Notes under the pieces: model-generated | Told to the model about the DNA's origin: nothing | Seen by the model: the letters and a program-made list of their open reading frames with translations, nothing else | Databases searched by the model: none | Part shown: piece by piece, positions 1 to 8,926 of the stretch | Position numbering within the stretch: position 1 is the first letter of the stretch | Layout of the letters: each line of letters opens with the position of its first letter | Assembly (NCBI RefSeq): GCF_937958065.1 | Contig: NZ_CALFXI010000033.1 | Coordinates: forward strand, 1 to 64,000 | DNA: 64,000 nucleotides | Reading direction: 5' to 3' | DNA from: an uncultured Steroidobacter sp. | GTDB lineage: Bacteria > Pseudomonadota > Gammaproteobacteria > Steroidobacterales > Steroidobacteraceae | Program-made: the position numbers and the translations under genes

Positions 1-587
1 GGATTCTTCGCCAGATACTGCTGGTGATAATCCTCCGCATAATAAAACTCCGGCGCATCCAGCACCTCGGTCGTAATCTTCCCGTACCCCGCCTTCGTCA
101 ATCGCTCCTGATACGCAGCCAGACTCTTCTGCGCCGCCGCCTTCTGCTCGGCGTCGTACACATAGATTCCGGAGCGATACTGCGTGCCGATGTCATTGCC
201 CTGTCGCATGCCCTGGGTCGGGTCGTGTGATTCCCAGAAGGTCTTCAGCAATGTTTCATAGCTGATCTTGGTCGGGTCGTAGACCACGCGCACGACTTCG
301 TTGTGAGCCGTATAGCCGGAGCACACTTCTTCATAGGTCGGGTTCGGCGTGACGCCGGCCGCGTAGCCGACGGCGGTGCTGTAGACGCCGGGCAGTTGCC
401 AGAACTTGCGTTCGGCGCCCCAGAAGCAGCCCAGGCCGAAGAGCGCCAGCTTCGTGCCGGCGGGGAATGGCGGGACGATGCGGTTGCCGTTCACGAAGTG
501 CTTTTCGGGGACCGGCAGCGGCGTGGCGCGGCCAGGGAGGATGTCAGCGGCGTCTGGCAGGACGGCCTTCTTGCGGAACGAGTACAT
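1..587 (-). CDS. msrA: Peptide-methionine (S)-S-oxide reductase MsrA (3' end cut by window edge)
   Basis: Repairs oxidised methionine by reducing methionine-S-sulfoxide in proteins. About 195 codons are visible; the gene runs off the left edge, so the C-terminus is missing. The catalytic signature GCFWGAE is present near residue 53, followed by the family's GYAAG and CSGYTAHNEVV stretches, and the visible end reads YYAEDYHQQYL, all typical of MsrA. The start at 587 is supported by GAGG five bases upstream of ATG. The roughly 50 residues before the active site are longer than in the shortest MsrA proteins but show no clear signal peptide, so I expect a cytoplasmic enzyme. It lies downstream of the AraC-type regulator on the same strand but is separated from it by a terminator, so it is probably a separate transcript. 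Confidence 0.95.
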   Translation of the reverse strand, partial: MYSFRKKAVLPDAADILPGRATPLPVPEKHFVNGNRIVPPFPAGTKLALFGLGCFWGAERKFWQLPGVYSTAVGYAAGVTPNPTYEEVCSGYTAHNEVVRVVYDPTKISYETLLKTFWESHDPTQGMRQGNDIGTQYRSGIYVYDAEQKAAAQKSLAAYQERLTKAGYGKITTEVLDAPEFYYAEDYHQQYLAKN

Positions 588-732
588 ACGCACCTCGGGG
601 TAGCGGAACCGCGCTATGTTGCATCGGTTTGGAGGAGCGGTATAGATGCGGCCCGGAGGGGCCAAAACAAGCCAGCTTTGTCGGCGAGGTGGGCCCGCTC
701 GCGCTGAATTCGGCGGCGACAGCACCCCCAAA

Positions 733-768
733 AGAAAAAAGCTCCAGCAGGCATCCCTGCTGGAGCTT
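733..768 (-). terminator. Intrinsic terminator downstream of the AraC-type regulator
   Basis: A 13-bp perfect stem (739-751 with 756-768) around a 4-base loop is followed on the minus strand by a run of six T (735-740), 14 bases past the regulator's stop codon. It insulates msrA from the regulator. Confidence 0.85.
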
Positions 769-781
769 CAAACATTCCGGA

Positions 782-1729
782 TCACGCGGCCGCCGCCCCC
801 ATGCCACCCATGAAGGTCAGCGAGTCGGTAGCGCGACGGCATTCTCGCGGTGTCACGCCATGGAAGCGGCGTAACGCACGGAACAACGTCGAGCGGGAGT
901 CGAAGCCGACCACCTTGACGATGTCCTCGACCGCCAATTCACTTCCCCGCAGCAGCCGGCCAGCGACCGTCGTCCGCTTGCGCTGTAAGTACTCGTGCGG
1001 CGTCACGTCGTGGATGTGCTTGAACAGCCGCAGGAAATGATGGCGCGACAGGAACGCGGCGCGAGCCATGTCACCCAGCATCAACGGCTTGTCGAAGTTG
1101 GAGTGGATGAAATCGGTCGCCAGCGACACTCGACGCAGGATCTCGCGACGCGTGGCCGCGCGACGCACCGGCACGCCGCGCGCCCGCTGCAACACATCCC
1201 GATGCCGAGCCAGCAAGCGTTCGAGCAGGAACGCGAACTGCTCTTCGAACCACAACGGATCGTTCAAGCCCATTTCGCAGTGCCGACGAATGAACAGCAG
1301 CACCGGCGTGACGCCCCGGTCGTGGGTCTGCAGGTGGGGGATGAAAGGCAGCGACGCACTCGCCTGCACCTCACCTTCATCCAGCAGCCGGTCCTCGGGC
1401 GTGAGCATCGTGCCGAGCACCTCTTCCGGCATGCCCTTGCGGAACAATACCGTCAATACGTTGACGGGCTCGGAGCCGCGGATGCGTACCGCGGCCGGAC
1501 TCGAGGGTATCGGCAACCACGTATCGTCGTCGACCGCGATGCGCCGGTTGTCCAGCGTAACTTCCTGCCGCCCGCCCCATGCGCTCAACAGCGCGAAGCG
1601 CTCACCGTCCAGCGTGTAATCGGCGACCTGCGTGTGCAGGCTCACCACGGTATTTTCGGAGCTGGACTGTCGCGCCAACGCCGCACTCAGATCACCACTC
1701 ACCATCTCATGGGTTCGACGGAGAATCAT
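782..1729 (-). CDS. AraC-family transcriptional regulator
   Basis: A 315-residue DNA-binding regulator. The C-terminal 100 residues carry the double helix-turn-helix of the AraC/XylS family: a first helix-turn-helix around MARAAFLSRHHFLRLFK and a second around DIVKVVGFDSRSTLFRALRR, ending with the family's GVTPREC. The N-terminal two thirds look like a cupin-type sensor domain, but the ligand is not evident. The start at 1729 has a strong purine-rich ribosome site (GGGGAGGGG, 7 bases upstream). No metabolic operon is adjacent, so its target is unclear. An 11-bp direct repeat lies 30-52 bases upstream of the start and is a candidate site for autoregulation. Confidence 0.9.
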   Translation of the reverse strand: MILRRTHEMVSGDLSAALARQSSSENTVVSLHTQVADYTLDGERFALLSAWGGRQEVTLDNRRIAVDDDTWLPIPSSPAAVRIRGSEPVNVLTVLFRKGMPEEVLGTMLTPEDRLLDEGEVQASASLPFIPHLQTHDRGVTPVLLFIRRHCEMGLNDPLWFEEQFAFLLERLLARHRDVLQRARGVPVRRAATRREILRRVSLATDFIHSNFDKPLMLGDMARAAFLSRHHFLRLFKHIHDVTPHEYLQRKRTTVAGRLLRGSELAVEDIVKVVGFDSRSTLFRALRRFHGVTPRECRRATDSLTFMGGMGAAAA

Positions 1730-1758
1730 CCCGTTACCCCTCCCCGTTGCTTAGCAGT

Positions 1759-1781
1759 CAACACCGGCCGCAACACCGGCC
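1759..1781. repeat. Tandem direct repeat, 11 bp, period 12
   Basis: CAACACCGGCC occurs at 1759-1769 and again at 1771-1781, just upstream of the AraC-type gene start at 1729. AraC-family proteins commonly bind direct repeats, but their half-sites are usually about 21 bp apart, so this spacing is atypical. Confidence 0.6.
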
Positions 1782-2045
1782 TCACTGGAGCTGTGCCGCC
1801 GCCCTCACGGGGCACGCCGCAACTCCACCCTAAAAGCTGACACATCCTGGAAATCGGCTGAGTTGTTACCATTTCCGCGCCAATTCGCGCCGGCTACAAG
1901 CGCTTTACGATGATCTGATTGCGGCATGCGGCGAAAGGTTGCAGTGCTGTACTCACTTCAGTCAGGGACGGCGCCAATTACGCAATGCATGAGACAGGGC
2001 CGCGCACGATCAGACGTCGATTCGCAGGATGAGTGGATGTCCGCC

Positions 2046-2130
2046 GCCGCCAAAAGTTGCAGGTACGCCACGACGATTGCCGAATCGGGCCCGCTTTTGG
2101 CGGCTTCGGTCTAAAGACGAGTGAAGCCGC
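2046..2130. repeat. Two overlapping, mutually exclusive hairpins
   Basis: GCCGCCAAAAG (2046-2056) is perfectly complementary to CTTTTGGCGGC (2094-2104). The right arm overlaps a second stem, GCGGCTTC (2100-2107) with GAAGCCGC (2123-2130), whose loop contains GTCT-AA-AGAC. Only one of the two can form at a time. No T-run follows, so this is not a simple terminator. Confidence 0.55.
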
Positions 2131-2246
2131 GCGCGGAAGACACCTTGGCGAAAAAGAATTGGCGACGCGGTCGGGATGATTGCGGCTGGTGGAGCCCGGG
2201 CGGATCCGGGTAAAATCGCACCCGTTTAGAATTTGTCCAAACTCAC

Positions 2247-2489
2247 ATGCCCATTGCTCACGAACACAACCTAGCGCGCCCTCTGCCGCGCGACTGCCAG
2301 TTCGGCATTCGAGTCAAGTTGCGCTCCACCGATCCGTTCAAGAACCTGGTCGGGGGCGACTGGACGCGCGAGCACTGGTACGCGACCCGCGACGAGCGCG
2401 ACCGCATGCTCAAGGAAATGAGCGGCCGCTATCTGTACTTCCGCCCGGGCGACCGCCCGACGCTGGAGTTCGAGAAGATCGAGCGCTAG
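2247..2489 (+). CDS. Small conserved-looking protein, unknown function
   Basis: An 80-residue soluble protein rich in charged and aromatic residues (motifs FGIRVKLR, WTREHWYA, GRYLYFRPGD). I do not recognise the family with certainty, but composition and codon use look like a real gene. No ribosome binding site is visible before the ATG, so translation may be leaderless or nearly so; a TAAAAT hexamer 31 bases upstream would give a short leader. Its TAG stop overlaps the stop of the converging patatin gene by four bases (CTAG read on both strands). Function unknown. Confidence 0.65.
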   Translation: MPIAHEHNLARPLPRDCQFGIRVKLRSTDPFKNLVGGDWTREHWYATRDERDRMLKEMSGRYLYFRPGDRPTLEFEKIER

Positions 2490-4744
2490 AAGGTCCGGCC
2501 CAGGAACAGGTAGAACGCCTTCTGCGATTCTTTGAAATCGTAGCCCGTCGCCAGGTAGACGGGCCCGAGCGGCGAATCGAGGCCGAGGAACAGGCTGGCG
2601 TTCTTGCGCAGGTCGCCGAAGCTCGCGTCGCTGCTCTCCAGCCAGGTGTTGCCCGCTTCGAACGACATGCCCGCATAGGCCGGAAAGTCGAGCACGCCCG
2701 AGCCGCCGCGGCCGATGCGGCGCTGATAGATGAGTCGGCCGATCCCAAAATGCGGTCCGGCGAGCGCCCCCGGCGACAGGCCGGACAGGTTCAAGAAGCC
2801 CCCGAGCGAGAAAAAATTCTCCGGCCGCGCGACCTCTGCGTTGGCGGTCGTGCCGCCATTTATCCAGAAGATCAGGGTGTGCCGATCGAACGAGCGCGCC
2901 ACCAGCCACGAGGTCTCGAACGCGTTCAGGTTGTCGTCCGAGCCGATGTTTTCGCGCTCGCCCCGCCACTGGAACTCGAACTGCTGGCCATGACGCGGGA
3001 AGAAAATGCTGTCCAGTCGATCGTACGAGAAGCGCGCGAAGTAACCACCGCGGCCGAAGTTGGCGAGCGGTAGCGTCTGATCGCCGATCAGCACCCGCGA
3101 ACGCCCGGTGCCGCGCCGTATGCCGAGCCGGATCTCGCCCCAGTTGGATATCTCGCGCCCGATATCGAGACCGCCCTGCAAGCTGCGCACACGGTACTCA
3201 GCCAGCAGATCCCGCCCGTCTTCGCCCAGCTGGAAAACGCTGCGCTCCTCGAAATCGATACTGGGCGCAATGAAGTAACGGCTCGCCAACGACAGGGGCT
3301 GATAAAACTCGGTGAACACCCGCGGGTTGTCGCCGATCTGGATATCGGTGAGCCATTCGGCGCCCAGTGGATTGAGCTCGGTGGCGATGAAGCGCACGGC
3401 CGCGTTGTAGCGGCTGATCCCTTCGAAGTTGTCTTCCAGGTTCAAGCCGAAGCGCACGTAATTCGGTCCCCAGCTCTTGCGCCTCAGGTCGAGCTCGAGC
3501 CCGGCGCGCCCGCCCTCTTCGATCAAGTTGTAATCGATGGATTCGAAACGGTCCAACGCATACAGCGAGGACAGCTGCTGGCGCACGCGCTCGGCATCCA
3601 AGGCCTTGCCGATCAAATTGCTCATGGTCGCTTTGACCAGGGGGTCGTATTCCATCGAGTGCGGATCGGCGCGCACGAACTGGATGGTGGGCAAGCTGGC
3701 GTCACGCGGATTGCGGGCGGCCAGATAACGCACATATGCATCCGCGCTGAGCGCGACCCTCTGTAATGCGGCGGCCTGCTCCCGAGCCGCGACCTCGCCA
3801 GCCCGCAACGCCTGCGGAACGCGGCTGAAGTCCGCCGCGGTGAATCGACCGAGCGGCGGCTCGATCAGGATATCGTTCGCCCCCAGCAGAGCGCGCTGCT
3901 CCCGGGTGCGCCCGCGAATCAGAATCGCGAACGCCTGGTTGGTGATCTCCAGCGGCGACTTCAGGTCTTCACTGGCATACAACGGAAAACTCACATCGAC
4001 GGCGATCAACACGTCGACATTCATCGCACGCGCGATCGCCACGGGCAGGTTGTCCGTGAGTCCGCCATCGACGAGCAACTTGCCATCGCGCTCGACCGGC
4101 GCGAATACGCCCGGCGCCGACATGCTGGCGCGCATCGCCGTGACCAGATCGCCGGAGTCCATGATGATGGAGTCGCCCGTCTCCAGATCGGTGGCCACCG
4201 CTCGAAACGGAATCGGCAAGCGATCGAAGTTCTGAATTCCCGCCACCGGCAGGGACGCGCCTCGCAACACCTGCTCGAGCTTCTGGCCTTGCACCAGGCC
4301 TCGCGGCAACACGAACCCTTCCTTGGTCACGCCGAGCGCGTAACGCACCAGGAATTCGCGATCGTCCTGCTTGCGCCGGAAACCGAGCTCCTCGCGCGGC
4401 GGACGGTCTTTGAGCGCGTCTTCCCAATTCACCGAGCGCAACAGTTTCTCGATGTCCGCCACCGGCATGCCCGAGGCATACAGGCCGCCGACCACCGCGC
4501 CCATGCTGGTGCCGGCGATCGCATCGATGGGAACACGCATTTCGTCGAGCACTTTGAGCACGCCGACGTGCGCCGCTCCGCGTGCCCCGCCACCACTTAG
4601 CACCAGACCGACACGCGGTCGCGGCTGCTCCGCGGCGGCGGCCAACACTGGCGATACCAAAGAAGCGCCGAGGACCAGCGCCAACAACATCGCGAACGAC
4701 GACGCTCGAAAGCGCGGCACGCGGCATGCGAGGTGGGCCTTCAT
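2486..4744 (-). CDS. Patatin-like phospholipase with POTRA and Omp85 barrel (type Vd autotransporter, PlpD-like)
   Basis: A 752-residue secreted lipase that carries its own outer-membrane exporter. A signal peptide (about residues 1-36) precedes a patatin domain with the glycine-rich oxyanion loop SGGGARGAAH, the nucleophile motif GTSMG and the catalytic aspartate motif DGG, so the Ser-Asp dyad is intact. A single POTRA-like segment (about 350-430) and a C-terminal Omp85-type barrel ending in Phe follow. The length matches PlpD of Pseudomonas aeruginosa (about 730). Known members hydrolyse phospholipids at or outside the cell surface. The ATG is only 7 bases from a perfect TATAAT, suggesting a leaderless transcript. 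It is divergent from the PQQ-dependent dehydrogenase. Confidence 0.92.
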   Translation of the reverse strand: MKAHLACRVPRFRASSFAMLLALVLGASLVSPVLAAAAEQPRPRVGLVLSGGGARGAAHVGVLKVLDEMRVPIDAIAGTSMGAVVGGLYASGMPVADIEKLLRSVNWEDALKDRPPREELGFRRKQDDREFLVRYALGVTKEGFVLPRGLVQGQKLEQVLRGASLPVAGIQNFDRLPIPFRAVATDLETGDSIIMDSGDLVTAMRASMSAPGVFAPVERDGKLLVDGGLTDNLPVAIARAMNVDVLIAVDVSFPLYASEDLKSPLEITNQAFAILIRGRTREQRALLGANDILIEPPLGRFTAADFSRVPQALRAGEVAAREQAAALQRVALSADAYVRYLAARNPRDASLPTIQFVRADPHSMEYDPLVKATMSNLIGKALDAERVRQQLSSLYALDRFESIDYNLIEEGGRAGLELDLRRKSWGPNYVRFGLNLEDNFEGISRYNAAVRFIATELNPLGAEWLTDIQIGDNPRVFTEFYQPLSLASRYFIAPSIDFEERSVFQLGEDGRDLLAEYRVRSLQGGLDIGREISNWGEIRLGIRRGTGRSRVLIGDQTLPLANFGRGGYFARFSYDRLDSIFFPRHGQQFEFQWRGERENIGSDDNLNAFETSWLVARSFDRHTLIFWINGGTTANAEVARPENFFSLGGFLNLSGLSPGALAGPHFGIGRLIYQRRIGRGGSGVLDFPAYAGMSFEAGNTWLESSDASFGDLRKNASLFLGLDSPLGPVYLATGYDFKESQKAFYLFLGRTF

Positions 4745-4751
4745 CCTCGAA

Positions 4752-4757
4752 ATTATA
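4752..4757 (-). promoter_or_regulatory. Consensus -10 box (TATAAT) for the patatin gene
   Basis: On the minus strand TATAAT ends 7 bases before the ATG at 4744, so transcription would start at or next to the start codon. No good -35 is found at 16-18 bases; GTTCGA is the best available. Confidence 0.45.
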
Positions 4758-4801
4758 GGGCAGAGCTTGTGACCTCGAACCTTGCTCGCTAGGCTTTTTG
4801 C

Positions 4802-6811
4802 ATGTCACTCGCCTGTCGCCGACCGGCCACACCGCGCCGGATCGCCCCGCTCGCCGCCCTGCTCGCCCTGTGCAGCGGCGTCCTTGCCAGCCAGGCACTG
4901 GCCGCACCTCCGCATCGGCGGCTCAACGACGGCGATGCTCAATGGCAGTACTACGGCGGCGATGCCGGTGGCAGCCGTCACGCAGCCTCGAAGCAAATCA
5001 CGCGCGACAACGTCGATCAGCTGGAAATCGCGTGGACCCATCGCACCGGCGAGCTCGGCGTCGGCTTCGTGCGCGCCGAAAAGTTGTCATTCGAAGCCAC
5101 GCCCATTCTGGTCGATGACACGCTGTACCTGAGCACGCCGACCAACATCGTGATCGCGCTCGACGCCAGGACCGGCAAGTTTCGCTGGCGTCACGATCCG
5201 AAAATTCCGAGGCACCTGCATTACGCCGAAGCGACGTCTCGTGGCGTGGCGTGGTGGACGGATGAAGCCGCCGACACCAACACGCGCTGCTCGCAACGTA
5301 TTTTCATCGGAACTTTGGACGCAAGGCTGATCGCGCTCGACGCGCGCACAGGCGCCCCGTGTCCGGATTTCGGTAACCACGGCAGTGTCGATCTCGCCGC
5401 CGGCGCCAGATCCACGCAACGCGGCGAGTATATGGTCACATCGCCCCCAGCGGTTTATCGCGACCTGATCATCACGGGCTCGGCGATTGGGGACAATCGC
5501 GGCGTCGAGTTGGAACGAGGCATCGTTCGCGCCTTCGACGCCCGCACCGGCGCGCAACGCTGGTCCTGGGATCCCATTCCCGATACGACTGCAGAGGCGA
5601 CGAAGCGCGGCTGGACGGAGGATTCCGCTCGACGCACCGGCGGTGCGAATGCCTGGTCGATGATCTCGGTCGATGCGGGCCGGGGCTTGATCTTCGTACC
5701 GACAGGCTCGGCAAGCCCGGATTTTTATGGAGGCGAACGGCCCGGCCTGAACCACTACGCAAACTCGCTGGTCGCGTTGCGCGCTCAGACCGGCGAGCTG
5801 GTGTGGTATCGCCAGCTCGTGCATCACGATCTGTGGGATTACGATCTCGCCGCGCAGCCCATGCTCATCGACTTCGAGCGCGATGGCAAAGCGATCGCCG
5901 CGGTCGTGCAGGCCACCAAGACCGGCATGCTGTTCGTCTTCGATCGCGAGACCGGCGAGCCGGTGTTCGAGATTGTCGAGCGACCGGTGCCCGCTTCGAA
6001 CGTCCCCGGCGAGCTTGCTTCGCCGACCCAACCGTTCCCCGCCACGCCCGCGCTCGTCTCGCACGCCGCGGTCACTCCGCAGGATGCATGGGGGCTGACG
6101 GTGATCGATCGTGCCCAGTGCCGCAACCTCATCAGCAAATATCGCTCGGAGGGCTTGTTCACGCCGCCCAGTCTGCAAGGAACCATCATGTCGCCGGGCT
6201 TCGCCGGCGGCGTGAACTGGGGCAGCCTGGCGTACGACCCGCAGCGTCAGTTGATCTTCGCCGCCGTGAATCATCTGCCCATGGTTGCGACCCTGGTACC
6301 GCGCGATCAACTGAAACTCATGCGCGAGTCCGGGAGTTATCCCGACTCGGAGTTCGCGCAGCAGACCGGCACGCCCTACGCCATGCGCCGTGAAATGCTG
6401 GCGTCGCCGCTCGGGCTGCCGTGCACAGCGCCGCCCTGGGGATCGCTGGCCGCGGTCGATCTGCGGCGCAACGCCATCCTCTGGCAGGTAGTGCTCGGCT
6501 CGACCCGTGATCGCACGCCTTGGTTCGTGCCGTCCAGGACCATCGGCATGCCGAACATGGGCGGGCCGCTGGTCACCGCCGGCGGACTGGTCTTTATCGG
6601 CGCGGCCACCGACAATTACCTGCGCGCCTTCGATATCGAGACGGGTCGCGAACTGTGGAAGGGCCGTCTACCCGCGGGCGGTCAGGCGACTCCCATGAGT
6701 TACGAGATCGGCGGGCGCCAGTATGTAGTGATTGCGGCCGGCGGACATGGCGGGCTGAAAACCAAACGCGGCGATTACGTGATCGCCTTTGCGCTGCCGG
6801 CGGCGCAGTGA
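4802..6811 (+). CDS. PQQ-dependent dehydrogenase, soluble periplasmic type
   Basis: A 669-residue quinoprotein that would oxidise a sugar or alcohol in the periplasm with pyrroloquinoline quinone. A signal peptide ending near SQALAA (about residue 38) is followed by an eight-bladed propeller of the glucose/quinate dehydrogenase type: WQYYGGDAGGSRHA at the first blade, the repeated LDARTGxxxW blades, WDYDLAAQP, and the closing YEIGGRQYVVIAAGGHGG. It lacks the N-terminal five-helix membrane anchor of GcdA and has no cytochrome c domain. The actual substrate is not evident. It lies 24 bases upstream of a TonB-dependent receptor on the same strand, so the two are probably co-transcribed. I see no PQQ biosynthesis genes in the window. 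Confidence 0.9.
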   Translation: MSLACRRPATPRRIAPLAALLALCSGVLASQALAAPPHRRLNDGDAQWQYYGGDAGGSRHAASKQITRDNVDQLEIAWTHRTGELGVGFVRAEKLSFEATPILVDDTLYLSTPTNIVIALDARTGKFRWRHDPKIPRHLHYAEATSRGVAWWTDEAADTNTRCSQRIFIGTLDARLIALDARTGAPCPDFGNHGSVDLAAGARSTQRGEYMVTSPPAVYRDLIITGSAIGDNRGVELERGIVRAFDARTGAQRWSWDPIPDTTAEATKRGWTEDSARRTGGANAWSMISVDAGRGLIFVPTGSASPDFYGGERPGLNHYANSLVALRAQTGELVWYRQLVHHDLWDYDLAAQPMLIDFERDGKAIAAVVQATKTGMLFVFDRETGEPVFEIVERPVPASNVPGELASPTQPFPATPALVSHAAVTPQDAWGLTVIDRAQCRNLISKYRSEGLFTPPSLQGTIMSPGFAGGVNWGSLAYDPQRQLIFAAVNHLPMVATLVPRDQLKLMRESGSYPDSEFAQQTGTPYAMRREMLASPLGLPCTAPPWGSLAAVDLRRNAILWQVVLGSTRDRTPWFVPSRTIGMPNMGGPLVTAGGLVFIGAATDNYLRAFDIETGRELWKGRLPAGGQATPMSYEIGGRQYVVIAAGGHGGLKTKRGDYVIAFALPAAQ

Positions 6812-6835
6812 CGTTGCAACGAACAGGTCATCAAC

Positions 6836-8926
6836 ATGCGTGCATCTCGCTTCGGTTCCACTGCTCTGCTGAGTTGCACGGCGCTGCTCATTTCGACGGC
6901 TCAGGCGGCGGAGCGTAACGGCGGCCGGGTGGAAGAAGTCGTCGTCACCGGCACGCGTGAGGCGGAACAACTGCGCGATTTCGCCGGCAGCATCTCGCTC
7001 GTGAAAGCCGACGACATCACGGTGGTCGGCTCGACGCATCACAGCGAGATCATGAATCGCGCGCCGGGCGCGATGATCCAGCGTAACAGCGGCCAGGAAA
7101 GCCTGACCGCGATCCGCTCGCCGGTGCTCAGCGGTCCGGGCTCGTGCGGCACCTTTCTGTTCCTCGAAAACAGCGTGCCGATCCGGCCCACCGGCTTCTG
7201 CAATGTCAACGAGCTGTTCGAGGTCAACAGCGAACAGGCCAGCTCGATCGAAGTGCTGCGTGGACCAGCAGGCGTGATCTACGGTTCCGGCGCCATGCAC
7301 GGAGCGATCAACGTGATTTCCGCTCAGCCTGGCGACATGCCGGCGCGCAGCCTCGCGCTGGAAGGCGGGCCGGATGAGTATTACCGCGGCAAGCTCGGTT
7401 TGAGCCACAAGAGCGATGCGACCGACATTGGCGGGGTCGTGGTCGCTTCGCACGACGGCGGCTGGCGTGACAGCTCCGGGCTCGAAGAACAGAAGTTGAA
7501 CATCGGTCTCACGCATCGCAGCGGCGTCGCGCGGATGGGATTGGATCTGGCCGCCACGAACTTGAACCAGGAAACGGCCGGCTTCATCCAAGGCTTCAAT
7601 GCATATCGCAACGAAGCCATCGCGAAGTCGAACCCGAATCCGGAAGCGTATCGAGATGCGTATGCCGTCAGACTGACGGGGCGTTACGAGCGGCCGCTGA
7701 GCGACAACATGCAACTGGCGGTGCGTCCGTACGCTCGTTACTCCCGGATGGATTTCCTGCAGCACTTCCTCATCGGCAAACCGCTGGAGGAGAACGGGCA
7801 GGAATCCGTCGGCGTGCTCGCGGCGCTCGATTTCACGGCCTTCAACAACACGCGCTTCCTCACTGGCGTCGATCTCGAATTCGCGCAGGGCTTTCTGAAG
7901 GAAACCCAGCCCGGACCGGCGACGGACGGCGCGCCCGCGGCGAATGCGATTCGCCCTGCGGGCAAGCATTACGACTACCGGGTGGACAGCCGCATTGCCG
8001 CCCTCTATGGACAGGTCGAACAGCCCTTCGCCGAGCGCTGGAAAGCGATCGCTGGCGCGCGCTACGAGTTTGTCGAGTATGACTATCGGAACCGCATGAT
8101 CGACGGCAACACTGCCGAGAATGGCGCGACCTGTCCGGGCGGCTGTCTGTTCAATCGTCCGGCCGACCGGCGCGATGATTTCGGCAATGTGACTTCGAAG
8201 CTCGGGCTCACTTACGAGCTCACGGACGATCACACGTTGTATGCCACGGCCACTCGCGGCTATCGCGCACCGGACACCAGCGAGCTGTATCGGCTGCAGC
8301 GCCAGCAGTCGGTGGCGGATCTCGATTCGGAACAACTCGACAGCATCGAGCTCGGGGCTCGCGGCTTCTTCGGACCGATGAGCTACTCGCTCGCGGCGTT
8401 CACGATGGACAAGGACAACGTGATCTTCCGCGACTCGAACGGCTTCAATGTCAGCGACGGCCGCACCAAGCACGAAGGCGTGGAGTATGAGCTCTCGTGG
8501 ATTCCGTTCGAGACGCTGTCACTGGCGCTCGCCGGCACCTACGCGAAACACACCTACGACTTCAATCGGGTGATCGAGCAAGGCGAAACCATCATCGCCG
8601 GACGCGACATCGACACGGCGCCTCGTCACATCAACACGGCCCGCCTGAACTGGAGTTTCCTGCCCTCGGCCGCGGCGGAACTGGAATGGATCTCCGTGGG
8701 CAAATACTTCGTCGATGCCGCGAACCAACATGAGTACGGCGGCCACAATTTATTGAACCTGCGCATGAGCTGGCGTGCCACGGAGAACTGGCGAACCATC
8801 GTGCGGCTGAACAACGTCACCGACCGCGCGTATGCCGATCGCGCCGACTTTGCCTTCGGCAACTATCGTTATTTCCCGGGCCGCGGTCGGACGCTGTTCG
8901 TCGAAGTTCGTTACGAGACGGAATAA
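6836..8926 (+). CDS. TonB-dependent outer-membrane receptor
   Basis: A 696-residue receptor for active uptake of a scarce compound. A signal peptide (residues 1-24, ending TAQA) is followed by a TonB-box-like stretch VEEVVVTGTR, then the plug domain with IEVLRGPAGVIYGSGAMHGAINVIS, then a 22-strand barrel that ends in an aromatic-rich terminal strand. The plug contains the unusual pair GSCGTF and GFCNVN, which may form a disulfide. It directly follows the PQQ-dependent dehydrogenase; since the E. coli receptor PqqU imports PQQ, uptake of PQQ or of the dehydrogenase substrate is a reasonable guess, but nothing in the sequence settles the ligand. Its 3' end overlaps the converging Uma2-family gene by 16 bases. 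Confidence 0.92.
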   Translation: MRASRFGSTALLSCTALLISTAQAAERNGGRVEEVVVTGTREAEQLRDFAGSISLVKADDITVVGSTHHSEIMNRAPGAMIQRNSGQESLTAIRSPVLSGPGSCGTFLFLENSVPIRPTGFCNVNELFEVNSEQASSIEVLRGPAGVIYGSGAMHGAINVISAQPGDMPARSLALEGGPDEYYRGKLGLSHKSDATDIGGVVVASHDGGWRDSSGLEEQKLNIGLTHRSGVARMGLDLAATNLNQETAGFIQGFNAYRNEAIAKSNPNPEAYRDAYAVRLTGRYERPLSDNMQLAVRPYARYSRMDFLQHFLIGKPLEENGQESVGVLAALDFTAFNNTRFLTGVDLEFAQGFLKETQPGPATDGAPAANAIRPAGKHYDYRVDSRIAALYGQVEQPFAERWKAIAGARYEFVEYDYRNRMIDGNTAENGATCPGGCLFNRPADRRDDFGNVTSKLGLTYELTDDHTLYATATRGYRAPDTSELYRLQRQQSVADLDSEQLDSIELGARGFFGPMSYSLAAFTMDKDNVIFRDSNGFNVSDGRTKHEGVEYELSWIPFETLSLALAGTYAKHTYDFNRVIEQGETIIAGRDIDTAPRHINTARLNWSFLPSAAAELEWISVGKYFVDAANQHEYGGHNLLNLRMSWRATENWRTIVRLNNVTDRAYADRADFAFGNYRYFPGRGRTLFVEVRYETE

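Larger units (their letters stand above)
1730..2246. other. 517-bp non-coding gap with repeats and alternative hairpins
   Basis: No convincing gene is seen here. The stretch holds a tandem 11-bp direct repeat (1759-1781) close to the AraC-type gene and two overlapping inverted repeats (2046-2104 and 2100-2130). A TAAAAT hexamer at 2211-2216 could be the -10 of the small downstream gene, but no good -35 sits at the right distance. Confidence 0.6.

Noticed and set aside
1926..2114. A 62-codon open frame in the gap before 2247
   Set aside because: No ribosome site, no recognised motif, and it covers the inverted repeats; more likely non-coding.
6668..8473. A 601-codon open frame on the minus strand
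   Set aside because: Antisense to the TonB receptor, with no recognisable motif and shadow-like composition.
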